A stretch of DNA of 64,000 nt from Chamaecyparis obtusa (Eukaryota; Streptophyta; Pinopsida; Cupressales; Cupressaceae), in NCBI GenBank assembly GCA_027943335.1, contig BSBK01006394.1, positions 682,001 to 746,000 of the forward strand, read 5' to 3'. Position 1 is the first letter of the stretch, and each line of letters starts with the position of its first letter. This document shows positions 1 to 10,867 of this stretch, piece by piece. The translations under genes and the position numbers were made by a program. The notes below the pieces were generated by a model that was given only the letters and a program-made list of their open reading frames with translations, was not told the origin of the DNA and did no database searches.

Positions 1-640
1 AAAAAATTCTTATGCAAATATAGCTCTGAAAACATTAATGCCTTTAAATGCATGGACATAGCAACAAATCACGCAAGTTTGTGTTGAGTTAGCCCTTGGA
101 GGAAAAGATTAGCAAAAGACAAGTTAAATTTGACTTCTAAATTGTGAATTTGGGAAGAATAGTCTGCAACTGTGAGGATGTTCACAAGACCATGAACTTG
201 TCCCAGAACATGAAAGGGGCAAAGCCAAGTGGGTAATGTATGCAGGGAAATATGTGTGTGCATATATGTAATAAATAAGCAGATAAAGGGAATGCATAGG
301 AGTGTATGATCATAATGGTACAAGGGGTAACCATATAGAAATGTGTGTAATGGATACATAGGTGACATAGGGCAAGGGACTAAACTTTGCACAAAATATG
401 CCAATTGTTAATATGTCAATGTATCAAGGTACTCTCCTCAAAACAAATGCAAAACTAAATGAAAAATGGAATAGTATGCAAATTTCACCATTACAATAAT
501 TACATTTAAATTTTAGTTTGTAATTTTAATATTTAATATTTTGTAATTTTAATTATATCTTGTAATTTGTAGTGATAATTTCATCAATTGGAAACTTAAT
601 ATTGTAACTGTCATTTTTTAAAAATTAACATCATCGCTTA
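1..640. other. AT-rich stretch, no gene recognised
   Basis: I see no coding frame with recognisable motifs, no LTR ends and no RNA gene here. The longest open frame (minus strand, 111 codons, 404-69) has low-complexity composition and no family resemblance. The sequence becomes very AT-rich after about 480. It may be intronic (FCF1 intron 3, if that gene continues to the left) or intergenic. Confidence 0.5.
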
Positions 641-642
641 AA

Positions 643-850
643 GGGTTGTAGCTCAATTGGGTGAGGACAATTGATGATGGTGATGGTATGTTTCTTGATT
701 ATGACATCCAACAAGGTTCAAAGTATAAGGAAGGAGGTCAAGATCGTGCCCCAAACAACTTTGGCAGAATGGATACACATTCATCCTTTCCTTTGCTCTC
801 AGCGAATGAGCTATCCCCATGAGCTTGTGCTCCCGTATTGGGTAGCAAAA
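643..850 (+). repeat. possible tRNA-derived SINE-like sequence
   Basis: TAGCTCAATTGG at 649-660 fits the RNA polymerase III A box of tRNA genes. GGTTCAAAG at 715-723 resembles a B box, but its last bases deviate. The boxes lie about 55 nt apart, wider than in a normal tRNA, and no cloverleaf closes, so this is not a tRNA gene. No clear target-site duplication or tail was found. A short tRNA-derived retroposon is the best guess; chance resemblance is possible. Confidence 0.35.
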
Positions 851-976
851 TGAACTTATGGAAGATATTAAATTCTTCACTAAAAAATTAAAATCATAAT
901 TCATCATATTTATGAATTTGATTGTTAATATATCAAATATCAAATAATATTATTTGGAATTTTAGACGTCATCATT

Positions 977-2044
977 TGTCTTGTGAAAAATGCAGATTAT
1001 AAGTCAATGGCTACCCCAAATCAAATACTAAGGACCACAAAAGATCCACTCGGGATAATCAAAATTGATTACACAGACATCAGATATAAAACAGAAAACT
1101 TATAAAACCTCTAGTTTATATAGAATGCTTCAGAACAAATCAAAATTCCTGTCTCTATAATATAGACTCTTTAGAGCAGATTACGAACACACTAGAACAG
1201 ATTGAATAACAGTTTATACACACTCAGAAATGACAGGTTTGACTGATTCTGCCCAGATTGAGAGATTACTGGCTCTTCAAATGAGATCTCAATTATTGTG
1301 CTACACCTTGGAAGTGGCGCAACACAGCTGCAGGCTCCATGATGAACTACAAACCAGCTATAGACTTAAAGATGTGAAATCAAACCGGTTTCACGAGTGT
1401 TCATGGACAATGGTTGAAACTCCCAAATCAGCATGCAGCACCCTTAAACAGATCCTTGGCCAATGGAGATTGGGGTGATCTAATTGAATTGGAGTCGTCT
1501 TGAAACTGCAAACTCAGGTCCAGTGACCCTCTATAATTGACTGAGCTGCAGGTCCTTTGCCGCTGTCCTCAGACACACAGCATAGGACAAATGTGCCCTT
1601 TATATCACCCCAGCCAGGCACGCCACCAGGAAGTGTGCCCTCTGTGTCGCCTCCGGTCTTTAAGGTCACTCCGTTGAATTTGCTAATGTCTGACTTCAGG
1701 CTACGAAGAGATTGGAGGTGGGGGTACCGTCCTACCTAAGCAGACTGGTAAGATTTCTGTCCCAACATCAGAGCATTCATTTAATGCTTAACTTCAATAA
1801 TAAACTCCCATGCCCAGTCCTCCTCCCAATCACCTATTAATATCATTATAAAACTAGTTGGTCTCAAGGAAAACTGACTCGGGTGGCTAGGTCAAGCCGG
1901 CCCCAAAATCTCATTAGAATTTAATATTTATTTAATAACTTTCAACCATATTCCCCATAGTTGGCCCAAACAATTATTTAATAATTTATTTATTTAATTA
2001 AAATATTGGTGTTGGCTGACCAGCCGCCAATCAGGGACATTACA
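977..2044 (-). mobile_element. probable solo LTR (TGTAATGTCCC type)
   Basis: Read on the minus strand, the segment begins TGTAATGTCCCTGATTGG at 2044, the TG start seen in several other LTR-like sequences of this window. It contains a TATA-like GATATAAAGGG near 1600 and ends plausibly in CA near 977. There is no polypurine tract to its right and no primer-binding site to its left, so a solo LTR fits best. The interior (1230-1740) is GC-richer than its surroundings, and the short open frames there (82 and 60 codons) have no recognisable domain. I could not find a matching target-site duplication, so the left border is uncertain. Confidence 0.5.
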
Positions 2045-3480
2045 TATGTGACACCATGATGATAATATCAAATGTTGCTAGCATGGTCATATTTTTACTC
2101 ATAGTTTACCAAGGGTAGTCACAATTAATCATATGTTAAATAGCCAATTGTTGAAGTGTTTCATAAGGCTAATTGTGATGCCTTCATCTTAGCATGCTTT
2201 ATGAGAGCATGGATTGTTGCAAATAGACCATTCATAAAACACTCCATAATGTGGAAGTAGACCACATTGAGATTGAATAAAATTGATTCGAAATAAAAAA
2301 TGATGCATATGTTTTCTATTTGGAACCCATTTGGACGTTTGAACCATATCAAATAGTTGCAAGCAAAATTAGAAATTGACATTGAAATTATAGGGTAGCA
2401 AAAGGGATGTTTGGAATCCCAACAACCAAATGACTTGTCACATGTTGGCATGCTTGAGTACAGATGGTTATTCAAATATTGAGCCAGGAAACAAAGTTCA
2501 TCAACTTGTGAGAGGAATTAAAGTCGTTTTGACGATATGCCTAAAACGAAGAACAAGTTTTGTCAAGAAGATTGGGAGATCTTGTTTATATTTGCAGCAA
2601 TTTACAAATGTTTGTGAATTTGCACCAACTCTTATTCACAACTCCAGCACATTCTGGAAGACATAGCAAATGCCAATGATCCTAACTTCATGTCACTAAA
2701 CCAGAGTAGCCAGAAACTCCTCTGCCCATCCTTGGGCGTGCAGATCACTGTATCTGTATCAGTATCGGATAGGGATACAATATGGCATGGATACACATCA
2801 GATTCCCTACCCACATGTGCCCAAAAATCCTTAATTTTTTGACTGTGCCAAATAGTATGTGATTCGATTTTTTAAAAATTTGACATATCTTCCTTAATTC
2901 TAGACAAACTTCAATAATGCAACTTTTTTTAGTTGGAATAAACAAAAACCTACGCCAAATGGGGAAGACAAATCAAATGTTTCTCTATTTCAGCTAGCCA
3001 TGTTTTTGGGTAATCTTCCAAAGCTACTCTACCATTAAAATACTGTAAATATTTAAACCAACTTATAATTATGTATGTAGCAATGTCTATATTGCTTTTG
3101 AAGTAATGAGAATATCCTCTAATAACTTAGAAAATTGTGTTAAATATTTGTGTATTTGTTTTTTATGAATGTTGTATCCAACCGTGTCCATATTGGGGGT
3201 CTCAAAAAAAGGTCGTATCCGTATCCAATACCATACCCGTATTTGTATCTGTATCCATATCCATGCAACTTTGCACTAAACAAATAAAACCCTTTGCAAT
3301 TGCGATTACATGTGTTTTTTATAGTTTTAACTTTTTGAATTGATGATAGATTACCAAAGTAACAGGAAAGATCATACAGCAACCAGTCAAGACATAAGTC
3401 ACAAAACCAAAAAGAAAGAGCAGGTCACGAAAGACCTCAAAAAAATACAGAGTATGGTATCAAAAGGGAGATTACAAAAT
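2045..3480. repeat. unassigned sequence with two GTATCC-rich clusters
   Basis: No gene is recognised. Two clusters of imperfect GTATC/GGATAC hexanucleotides occur at 2745-2795 and 3208-3265. They partly mirror each other in orientation, so they could be remnants of a foldback element, or simply decayed microsatellite. Neither terminal repeats nor a duplication could be defined. Confidence 0.3.
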
Positions 3481-4357
3481 ACAACCTTTTTTTCCCTCGA
3501 GGCCCAAGTCTACAGAATAGTCTTATGAGAACAGATTTCGCTGTGTCTCTTTTGAAATACAAGATAGCTATATAGGAATTTCTCCTCTTCTTCTCTGAAC
3601 AAAGACCAGCATTTACTAAATTTGAAATCAACAAACCTAACATGCCCAATGTCCAACAGCTCCAAAAACTTCTCCTTTGAGACCTCCAAAGTCACAGAAA
3701 CCTGCATAGTTAAGGATGAGTCTTTTGGAGGACCCAGTAAGTTCTCCTTTTACCTTGGAAACAATCCTCATTCCTTGCTATCCATAAGAACTACAAAACA
3801 TGAGTAGTTAAAATCAACCAAAACAAATTAAAGACTTTACTAAGACCCTCAACATTACCAAACAAGATCTCCTGCCAAGAGAAACTTCTTGTGTTATCCC
3901 ACCCCTTTCAATTCAGTGAAGAAAATATCCAAATTTCTTTGGCATAAAAACAATCAAAAGAGACATGCTGGCAGTTTCAGGGGTTCTGCAGATCGAGTAA
4001 AAAACACTACTAAGGTAGGAGTGATCCCAACTCACAGGTAACTTTTTCAAAAAGAAGCAACAATTTAAACAGGCCTCCTTCAGCTCAATGACACAAGACC
4101 AAGAATGTCTGAAAAAATTTGACCAATACCTATGGCTCAATTTAAGGTGCCAACTTTAATTAAGGTGATTCATCATATCATGTGAATGGGCAAGAGTGTT
4201 GTATATCAACTTGGAGTTAACCTTATGAAAGGTGCAACCTTTCTCTACTTCAGATTGCCATATGCTTCATTCTTGAGAACAAGCTGCACAAGAAATTGGA
4301 CGGTCTTACAAGCTTCCGATATACTGTTACGAAAAGTAGATGGTAGAATATACTTTC
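3480..4357 (-). pseudogene. LINE ORF2 C-terminal remnant (zf-RVT region)
   Basis: The minus-strand translation from about 4140 to 3600 gives stretches typical of the zinc-binding domain (zf-RVT) after the RT of plant L1-type LINEs. One is a CRTPETAS-like cysteine stretch followed by a YAKEIW-like stretch, and further on comes VLWFLWIARNE. Frames shift and stops interrupt it. Its orientation and position match the missing 3' part of the LINE whose RT breaks off at 7618, so I infer one LINE split by the Copia element at 4358-7617. The 3' end of the LINE (near 3480) is not defined by a clear poly-A. Confidence 0.6.
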
Positions 4358-4545
4358 TGATATATTAACAAAGATCAAACAATCTATCTATACAAGACGA
4401 TGAACAATGTTTCCTTAAAAACGATCGTCTAGAATAGAAACATTCTATTCTAGCTACAGCTAACTAAATATTAGAAACATTCTAATATTTATACTAAAAT
4501 ACAATATTGAGCATTAATAAAATATGATTCTAAATTATTCTAATA
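4358..4545 (-). repeat. 3' LTR of the truncated Copia element
   Basis: On the minus strand it follows the polypurine tract directly, starting TATTAGAATAA (the expected TG appears mutated to TA) and ending near TTAATATATCA at 4358. It contains the short inverted pairs GAATGTTTCTA and TAGAATAGAAT around 4437-4480. No second LTR is present, so it cannot be compared with a partner. Confidence 0.6.
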
Positions 4546-5823
4546 TCCCCCCTTAATGCTCAATCTATTAACTACACCAATAGACCCCCTGAATTTTACA
4601 AACTTGTCAGGACCAAGGGGTTTGGTGAAAATATCTGCTGGCTGCTCCGAGGTAGGAACATATAGCAACTGAACAGATCCATCTTCTACCAACTACCGAA
4701 TGTAATGACAATGGAGTTCTATGTGTTTGGTGCGTTCATGGAAGACTGGATTTTTGGCAAGTTTGAGTACGCCCTGATTGTCTGAAAACAAAGGAGTCGG
4801 ACCTGCTTGAGGTAGTTGCATATCTGCAAGCATCTAACGAAGCCAAACTACCTCACAAGCTGCCTTGACAGCTCCTCTATATTATGCTTCTGTCGAAGAG
4901 AGAGCCCTCGCCTTTTGCTTCTTACTGGTCCAAGTGAGCGCACCCAATCCTAAACTGAACACATATCCAGAGGTAGATTTTCTGTCGTCAACGGAGCCAG
5001 CCCAATCAAAATCTGTGAACCCACTGAGTTGAGGAGCAGCACTCCGAGTGTAAAGAAGTCCATAATCCAAGGTACCTTGTACATAGCGCAGAACACGCTT
5101 TGCTACAACCCAATGATCAACCTTGGGGTTTGTTATGAATCGGGAGATGTAGCTGACTGCAAAGCTGAGATCAGGTCTAGTAGCAGTGATATAGATGAGA
5201 CTACCCACTAGTTGCCTGAAGAGGGTTTCATCTACAGGAGGAGAATCAGATTGTGTGGACAATTTCAAACCAGTCTCCATAGGAGTGGAGGCTGGTTTGC
5301 AATCCTGCATTCAAAACTTGTCAAGCAAGCTTTTGGCATACTTAGACTGAGAAAGAAAAATGCTACTGTCAGTCTGCCAAACCTCAATACCCAAACAATA
5401 ATGAAGTAGTCCGAGATCTGTCATATCAGAAGTGCTGCACAAATCCTGTTTGACTTCGGAAATCAAATGTTCTGAACTCCCGATAATGATTAAGTCGTCC
5501 ACATAGATAACAAGAAAGAGAATATCATTACCAGAGTGTTTGATATACAAATTACTGTCTAAAGGAGTACGCTGAAATCCACGAGAAACCAAGTACTAAT
5601 CAATTTTTATGTACCATGCCTGAGGGCCCTGTTTAAGACCATAGAGGGCTTTCCAAAGTCTACATACTTTGGGTTCTGAACCGGCAACCTTGAAACCAGG
5701 AGGCTGCGTCATGTAGACTTCTTCCTGTAATTCACCATTTAGAAAGGCACTCTTCACATCCATCTGGTGAACTTTCCAACCATATAGAGCTACAATGGCA
5801 AGGAGAAGGCGAATAGTACTCAT
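4541..5823 (-). pseudogene. Copia reverse transcriptase / RNase H remnant
   Basis: The three open pieces 5823-5596, 5592-5311 and 5310-4882, with read-through to 4541, make up the Copia RT and RNase H. Recognisable motifs are [18 protein letters not shown] (RT palm), ALYGLKQGPQAWY, the catalytic YVDDLIIIG (about 5500), GYVFSLG..LTWTSKKQ (RNase H), and near the end HIELHCHYIR and ADIFTKPLG. Stops at 5593-5595 and 4879-4881 interrupt it. The enzyme would copy element RNA into DNA and remove the RNA template in the virus-like particle, but this copy cannot make it. Confidence 0.85.
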
Positions 5824-6145
5824 CTTAGCTGTAGGAGCAAACCTTGAAACCAGGAGGCTGCGTCATGTAGACTTCTTCCTGTAATTCACCATTTAGAAAG
5901 GCACTCTTCACATCCATCTGGTGAACTTTCCAACCATACTGAGCTGCAATGGCAAGGAGAAGGCGAATAGTACTCATCTTAGCTGTAGGAGCAAACCTTG
6001 AAACCAGGAGGTTGCGTCATGTAGACTTCTTGTAATTCACCATTTAGAAAGGCACTCTTCACATCCATCTGGTGAACTTTCCAACCATACTAAGCTGCAA
6101 TGGCAAGGAGAAGGCGAATAGTACTCATCTTAGCTATAGGAGCAA
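5687..6145 (-). repeat. 154-bp tandem triplication inside the RT coding region
   Basis: Three head-to-tail copies start near 5687, 5841 and 5995. Each carries the segment that encodes the [13 protein letters not shown] part of the RT palm and its upstream LLLAI region. Copies 1 and 2 are 154 bp; copy 3 is 151 bp because it lacks a CCT within CTTCCTGTAA. The copies differ by only a few substitutions. As 154 is not a multiple of three, the array breaks the RT frame. Confidence 0.9.
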
Positions 6146-6149
6146 ACGT

Positions 6150-7617
6150 CTCCTCATAGTCAATGCCTTCTCGCTGGGTGAATCCTCGAGCAACTAATCT
6201 GGCTTTATATTTGTCTAAGGTACCGTCTGCATGATATTTGACCTTATAGACCCATTTACAGCTAATGGGTTTCTTCCCTAGAGGAAGGTCTGAAAGAACC
6301 TAGGTATGATTCTTTTGAAGACTTTGGAACTCAGCATCCATTGCCTGTTCCCATTCTGGAATTCCTTTGGCCTCTGCATATGTTTGAGGCTCAGAGATAA
6401 TGTGGATGTTAGCCATGAGAGCAACATTAACTGTGTTATGCTGAATGCTCTTATTTTTGGAGGGTCTAGCCTCAATGAGTTCATCAGGATGAAGATCACT
6501 GATTGTCTTAGTCCACCATTTAGGCCAAAGAGAAGAGGGGCCAATATTAGATGCAGAAGGAATAGCTGGATGAGGAAGTAGATCAGGATTAGGAGCAAGA
6601 ATGGCATTGTCCGAAGGGAGCTCAGGCGGTGCATTAGAATCAGCTCGCTCATCAGATGAATCGCATGAAATAGGAAGACTCAAGTCGGAGGTCTCTGAAG
6701 GCTGAGTCTCAGAATGCTGCGGGGAGGAAGAGAGTTGAAATGGTCCTAGTTCCTCATCAAACACAACATCATGACTGAAGATTAAACGATCAGTGTTTAC
6801 ATCAATCAATCTGTAGGCCTTATGAGTGTCACTGTACCCTATAAACATAAGCTTTTGACTCTTGGAATCCAACTTAGTGCGCTTGGCATCAGGAATCCAT
6901 ACATATGCTAGAGAGCCAAAAACTTTTAAATGGTTGATCCTAGGTTTGCGACCAGACCATGCTTCCTCAGGAGTCTTATGTTTAACTGCATAAGTGGGTG
7001 ACCGATTAAGAAGATAAACTGCTGTGAATATTGCTTCTGCCCAATTTTTTTTTTGGTACGTTTCTATGTTCCAGCATAGCCCTAGCCATCTCTGTAATGG
7101 TACGATTTCGCCGCTCTACAACACTGTTTTGCTGAAGGGTGTGTGGTGTGGTAAACTGACGCTTGATGCCATGAGTAGCATAGAAGGTAGAAAAAACAAA
7201 AGAACAAAACTCCCCCCCATTATCAGACCTAAGAGTAAGAATAGAAGAACCAGACTCTTTTTCTACTAAGGCCTTAAATGTCTGAAATACAAGAAATGCA
7301 TCTAATTTTTTCTTAAGAAAATATACCCACATTTTGCGACTGAAATCATCAACAAAGAGTAAGAAATACCTGTACCCAGTAATGGAAGTAGTATTCATAG
7401 GACCACATATATCAGCATGAACTAGCTGGAGTACCTTAGATGCTCACCATGAGTCACCATCTTTGAACGGTGTCCCATGTTGCTTCCCTGCCTGGCAAGA
7501 TCCGCAAACTCGATGATTTTGGGTCTGAATATCCGGTAGGCCATGTACTAGATCGTCCCGAACAAGTTGTGCAAGATACTGAATATTCAGGTGACCATAT
7601 CGCTGATGCCAGAGACT
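6150..7617 (-). pseudogene. Copia integrase and integrase-RT linker remnant
   Basis: The frame 7398-7006 holds the integrase core: YFLLFVDDFSRKMWVYFLK, LRSDNGGEF and a VVERRNRTITEMARAML stretch, which carry the D,D,E residues of DDE integrases. A run of T (plus strand about 7047-7056) marks a probable frameshift after it. The frame 6872-6300 starts with SQKLMFIGYSDTHKAYRL, the usual Copia region between integrase and RT, and ends at a stop where a tryptophan codon is expected (TAG for TGG). From 7617 to 7450 a GAG-pre-integrase remnant (LPDIQTQNHRVCGSCQAGKQ) is visible. Confidence 0.85.
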
Positions 7618-8324
7618 GCTGATAGCAAAGCATCACTGATTTAGCCTTGAAAAGCTTAGCCCCCAAAGCTTTACAGAATATGTCCAATCTAGACATTAGA
7701 TTTTCAAAATTATCCTCTTCCAAGTGTATAAATAAAGGAGTGTCATCAGCAAATTGTATATTGAGGAGGTCCTGATTATTTGGCAAAGTCACAACTTTAA
7801 CCTTTAACCTCAAAATGATATCTCTTAACAAATAAAAGATGGCATCAAAGGCTATCACAAATAATGCAGGGGCAAGAGGGAAACCCTGCCTAATCGATCT
7901 CTGACGCTGAAAAGGATAAGTAAGGGATTTATTAATATCTACCTGAGCAACAGCACCATTGAAAAATGTTTTGATCATTTGACACAACTCCTGAGGGAAA
8001 CTGATGGCATCTAGAATCATGAAATGATGAAAGCAAAGGACCATTCCACCCTATCATAGGCTTCCTGAAAGTCAAGCAGAAACGTACCAACCTTCTGACT
8101 AAAAACACCTTAGCCCCCACTTTCTCCAGGATAAATGTACCCTTGATAAAGCCAGTTTGGGTACTACTTATAAAGAGAGGTAAGAGAGTCTTTTGAGGTG
8201 GAGAGCTAACATTTTAGCTAAGATCTTATAGGACACATTAAATAGAGTAATGAGTACCCAGTTTTTAATCAAAGCTTTGTCGCAATAATTGGGCAATAGT
8301 CTTATAATGCTTTCTATTAATATA
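7618..8324 (-). pseudogene. LINE reverse transcriptase, central part
   Basis: The minus-strand frame 8044-7454 encodes an L1-type RT: QRQRSIRQGFPLAPALFVIA, then IQFADDTPLF (FADD catalytic motif, about 7745), then ALGAKLFKAKSVML. Upstream, near 8140, SSTQTGFIKGTFIL matches the RT finger region. A frameshift lies near 8040. The Copia fragment begins at about 7618, and a gag-only LTR element enters at 8325, splitting the domain. Confidence 0.85.
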
Positions 8325-9064
8325 TGTTGATGTTTATAGCTTCATTCAGATAAAATAATTATTATAAGAAAATATCATTTTATATATATATATAATTAGA
8401 ATTGATATCTTCCATAATAACTATGAATTAAATAAGCATCATAAAATATTAATGAGACCGACTAATCAAAGATTAATATTTTTGTTTGTATCGATTTTAT
8501 TATGGTCGATTTGTATCGGCCAACCCAATGCTAACGAGCGGTTTAGTGCATCGACTTGCATTTAGTCTAACTACCGTCTACCACCCACAAACTTGCCTTT
8601 GACTGTGACATGTTTGTCACCCGTGACTTGTTATCGGGTTGAAAAGATTGTTATAACATACCGTTCAATATATACTTCCTGCAACTTGAGAATATTTGCT
8701 AACAACTCACGGTAGTGTGCTTAAATTACCGATGAGTGTTATCGAGTGGTAAGTTTTGTTATGAAAGGACATGACAGTATAGAGTCATGTCTCCTTAAGG
8801 AGACATGTCTCTATAATGGCATGCCTCACAAATCACATATATATAGTCATTGATTATTTGATAAGAGACAAGTATATACGCAAAACAATACAAGTCTCTC
8901 TTCTCCAATCTGCAAAATATTAATATTAACATAATCATATATATATATATATCTGTTATTATATCAGTAATAAATATATCTATATATTGTGATTAAATAT
9001 ATTACACATATTGAGGTTATATAAGAAAATTTAAAAGCCATACATTCTTGATCCTAATTTAACA
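8325..9064 (+). repeat. 5' LTR of the gag-only element
   Basis: It starts TGTTGATGTTTATAGC and ends CCTAATTTAACA. It contains a 38-nt hairpin at 8778-8815 with a perfect 22-bp palindromic core (8786-8807), followed by an AT-rich TATA-like stretch (8836-8845). The order suggests U3 with the hairpin just upstream of the promoter. Confidence 0.92.
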
Positions 9065-9076
9065 TGGTATCAGAGC
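9065..9076 (+). other. primer-binding site (initiator tRNA-Met type)
   Basis: TGGTATCAGAGC starts immediately after the 5' LTR. This is the common plant sequence complementary to the 3' end of initiator methionine tRNA, which primes minus-strand DNA synthesis. Confidence 0.92.
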
Positions 9077-9163
9077 AAGGTTCCTTCATTGAAGCCTAAC
9101 CGCTTGAAGGCAGATCCGATTAGATTGAAGGAAGATCAAGATCAGATTTTTGAAAATCCCAGA

Positions 9164-9973
9164 ATGGCAAATGGAATGAGACTAGAAGATAGACTTGAAG
9201 GTGCCTCTGATTTTGAATAATGGAAACTTCGAATGATGTTGGTATTAACGAAGAACGAACTAAAGACAATAATAGAAAATCCTCTTAAACCTAATGAAAA
9301 TGATGAGAAGAATAAATGGGAAAAAGATAATACTAGAGCAATGGAATTATTAGTGGATGGAGTGAAAAATCATCTACTACCTGTCATCACAAAGTTAGAC
9401 TCTGCTTATGACATGTTCAAAGCCCTAGAAAACATGTTTGAGATCAACAACACCAGCAGAATTCTTACTCTTAAAAATCAACTATCTAATATTAAAATGA
9501 GTAAAGGAGAGACTATCACCTTATATTTTATGAGGATAACAAAATTAAGAAATCAAATCTCTTCTATTGGTCACATTTATGATAATAAGGAGTTATCTAT
9601 GATAACTCTAAATGGGCTCGCTATCTTATGGGAAAACTTTAGACAAGGAGTAAGTGCTCGCACCAAACTCCCCAAATTTGATCGACTAAAAGCTGACCGC
9701 ATTCAAGAAGAGTATAACCTAAAATCCAGAGGAATCATGGAATCCACAAAAGAAGATGTTCAGGTTCTCATCTCTAGTTCAAAGAGGAAAAAGGGCAAGA
9801 AGTCATATGATCAACAGTCGTTCAAGAAACCAAGAGACCTCTCTTCGATGCAATGTTCTAGATGTAACAAATATGGTCACACTGCAAGAAAGTGTCCTGA
9901 CAGACTTAGAATGCAAGCTTCCCTTGCTGAAGTAAATAATTCAAATGTACGTTCAGAGAAATATGTATTCTAA
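9164..9973 (+). pseudogene. Copia-type gag with CCHC zinc knuckle, one internal stop
   Basis: The likely start is ATG at 9164 (MANGMRLEDRLEGASDFE), followed by a TAA at 9218-9220 where an aromatic residue is expected; the frame then stays open for 246 codons from the ATG at 9233 to 9973. The body has the UBN2-type GAG features: WKLRMMLVL, an LENMF..RILTLKNQLSNIKM helix region and a lysine-rich stretch (SSKRKKGKKS). Near the end is a perfect CX2CX4HX4C knuckle, CSRCNKYGHTARKC. Gag would form the particle and bind element RNA. A re-start at 9233 would lose about 23 residues. No pol frame follows. Confidence 0.85.
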
Positions 9974-10234
9974 AAAAAATTCAAGATACCTTACCTTATG
10001 ATTGAGAGGGAGTTCACTGATAAAGATAAGAACACTTCTGAGGTAAACTTGAACTGATTATTGTTTATTATATTAATGTTATTTTATAATTATATGGGCC
10101 CTATGTAAATCATAAGGAAGTGACGACTTCCAAATGATTATCACTTGTATTTGTTAAAGTTATTGGAAGGTGACGATCTTGCAATAACTTTCTATTGTGA
10201 TAGATAATTTTGTGATGATCTAAACAGATCTTAC

Positions 10235-10800
10235 TTGTGGATAGAATCACCAATGGAGGCAATCCACTCTGAAGCTCGTGAGTTTGTGAATAGAATCGCC
10301 GATGGAGGCAATTCACACGAAAGCTTGTGGATAGAATCGCCGATGGAGGCAATCCACACTGAAGCTCATGAGTTTGTGAATAGAATCGCCGATGGAGGCA
10401 ATTCACACGAGAGCTTGTGGATAGAATCGCCGATGGAGGCAATCCACACCAAAGCTCGTGAGTTTGTGGATAGAATCATCGATGGAGGCAATCCACACGA
10501 GAGCTTGTGGATAGAATCGCCAATGGAGGCAATCCACACCAAAGCTCATTAGTTTGTGGATAGAATTGCCGATGGAGGCAATCCACACGAGAGCTTGTGG
10601 ATAGAATCACTGATGGAGGCAATCCACACCAAAGCTCGTGAGTTTGTGGATAGAATCGCCAATGGAGGCAATCCACATGAGCGCTTGTGGATCGAATCGC
10701 TGATGGAGGCAATCCACCTGAGACTTGTGGATCGAATCGCTGATGGAGGCAATCCACTTGAGAACTGTCGATAGAATTGTCGATGGAGGCAATCCACATG
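10235..10800 (+). repeat. 13-unit minisatellite with alternating 49/41-bp spacing
   Basis: The core GATGGAGGCAATCCAC recurs 13 times. The GGAGGC positions are 10255, 10304, 10345, 10394, 10435, 10484, 10525, 10574, 10615, 10664, 10705, 10745 and 10785. Spacing alternates exactly 49 and 41 bp (a 90-bp dimer), then turns to 40 bp in the last two. Most units contain GTGGAT...ATCCAC, which can pair as a 6-bp stem, with a GCC...GGC pair inside. Because 90 is a multiple of three, both strands show open repeat frames (for example 10235-10552 plus and 10442-10110 minus). I treat these as by-products, not genes. Confidence 0.95.
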
Positions 10801-10867
10801 GGAACAAACTTTCACAATTTATAAGCTTATTGTGATTTACATTTTATCTTCCCTAGCTAAGAGGGAG

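Larger units (their letters stand above)
4358..7617 (-). mobile_element. Ty1/Copia element, 5'-truncated
   Basis: A Copia retrotransposon runs right to left. It has GAG-pre-integrase and integrase (about 7617-7006), linker, RT and RNase H (6872 to 4541), a polypurine tract (AAGGGGGG, minus strand, 4554-4547) and a 3' LTR of about 188 bp. The gag gene, primer-binding site and 5' LTR are missing: at about 7618 the sequence switches directly into LINE RT. The domain order integrase-RT-RNase H identifies Copia. It is broken by stops, frameshifts and an internal triplication. It lies inside the LINE remnant. Confidence 0.85.

Noticed and set aside
649..725. Functional tRNA gene
   Set aside because: Only A- and B-box-like words are present; the spacing is wrong and no acceptor or anticodon stem closes.
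1230..1739. Two GC-richer ORFs as a host gene
   Set aside because: They lie within a segment with LTR start, TATA and no splice or domain evidence; a solo LTR explains them better.
4186..4368. Plus-strand 60-codon ORF
   Set aside because: It is antisense to the LINE remnant and crosses the Copia LTR border.
10235..10800. CRISPR-like array (regular repeats of about 30 bp)
   Set aside because: The spacers are also repeated, the period alternates, and the array is inside a plant LTR element with LTRs, primer site and TSD.
10110..10815. Overlapping open frames on both strands that look like repeat proteins
   Set aside because: They arise from the 90-bp (30-codon) period of the minisatellite, occur on both strands, and have no start context or domain.
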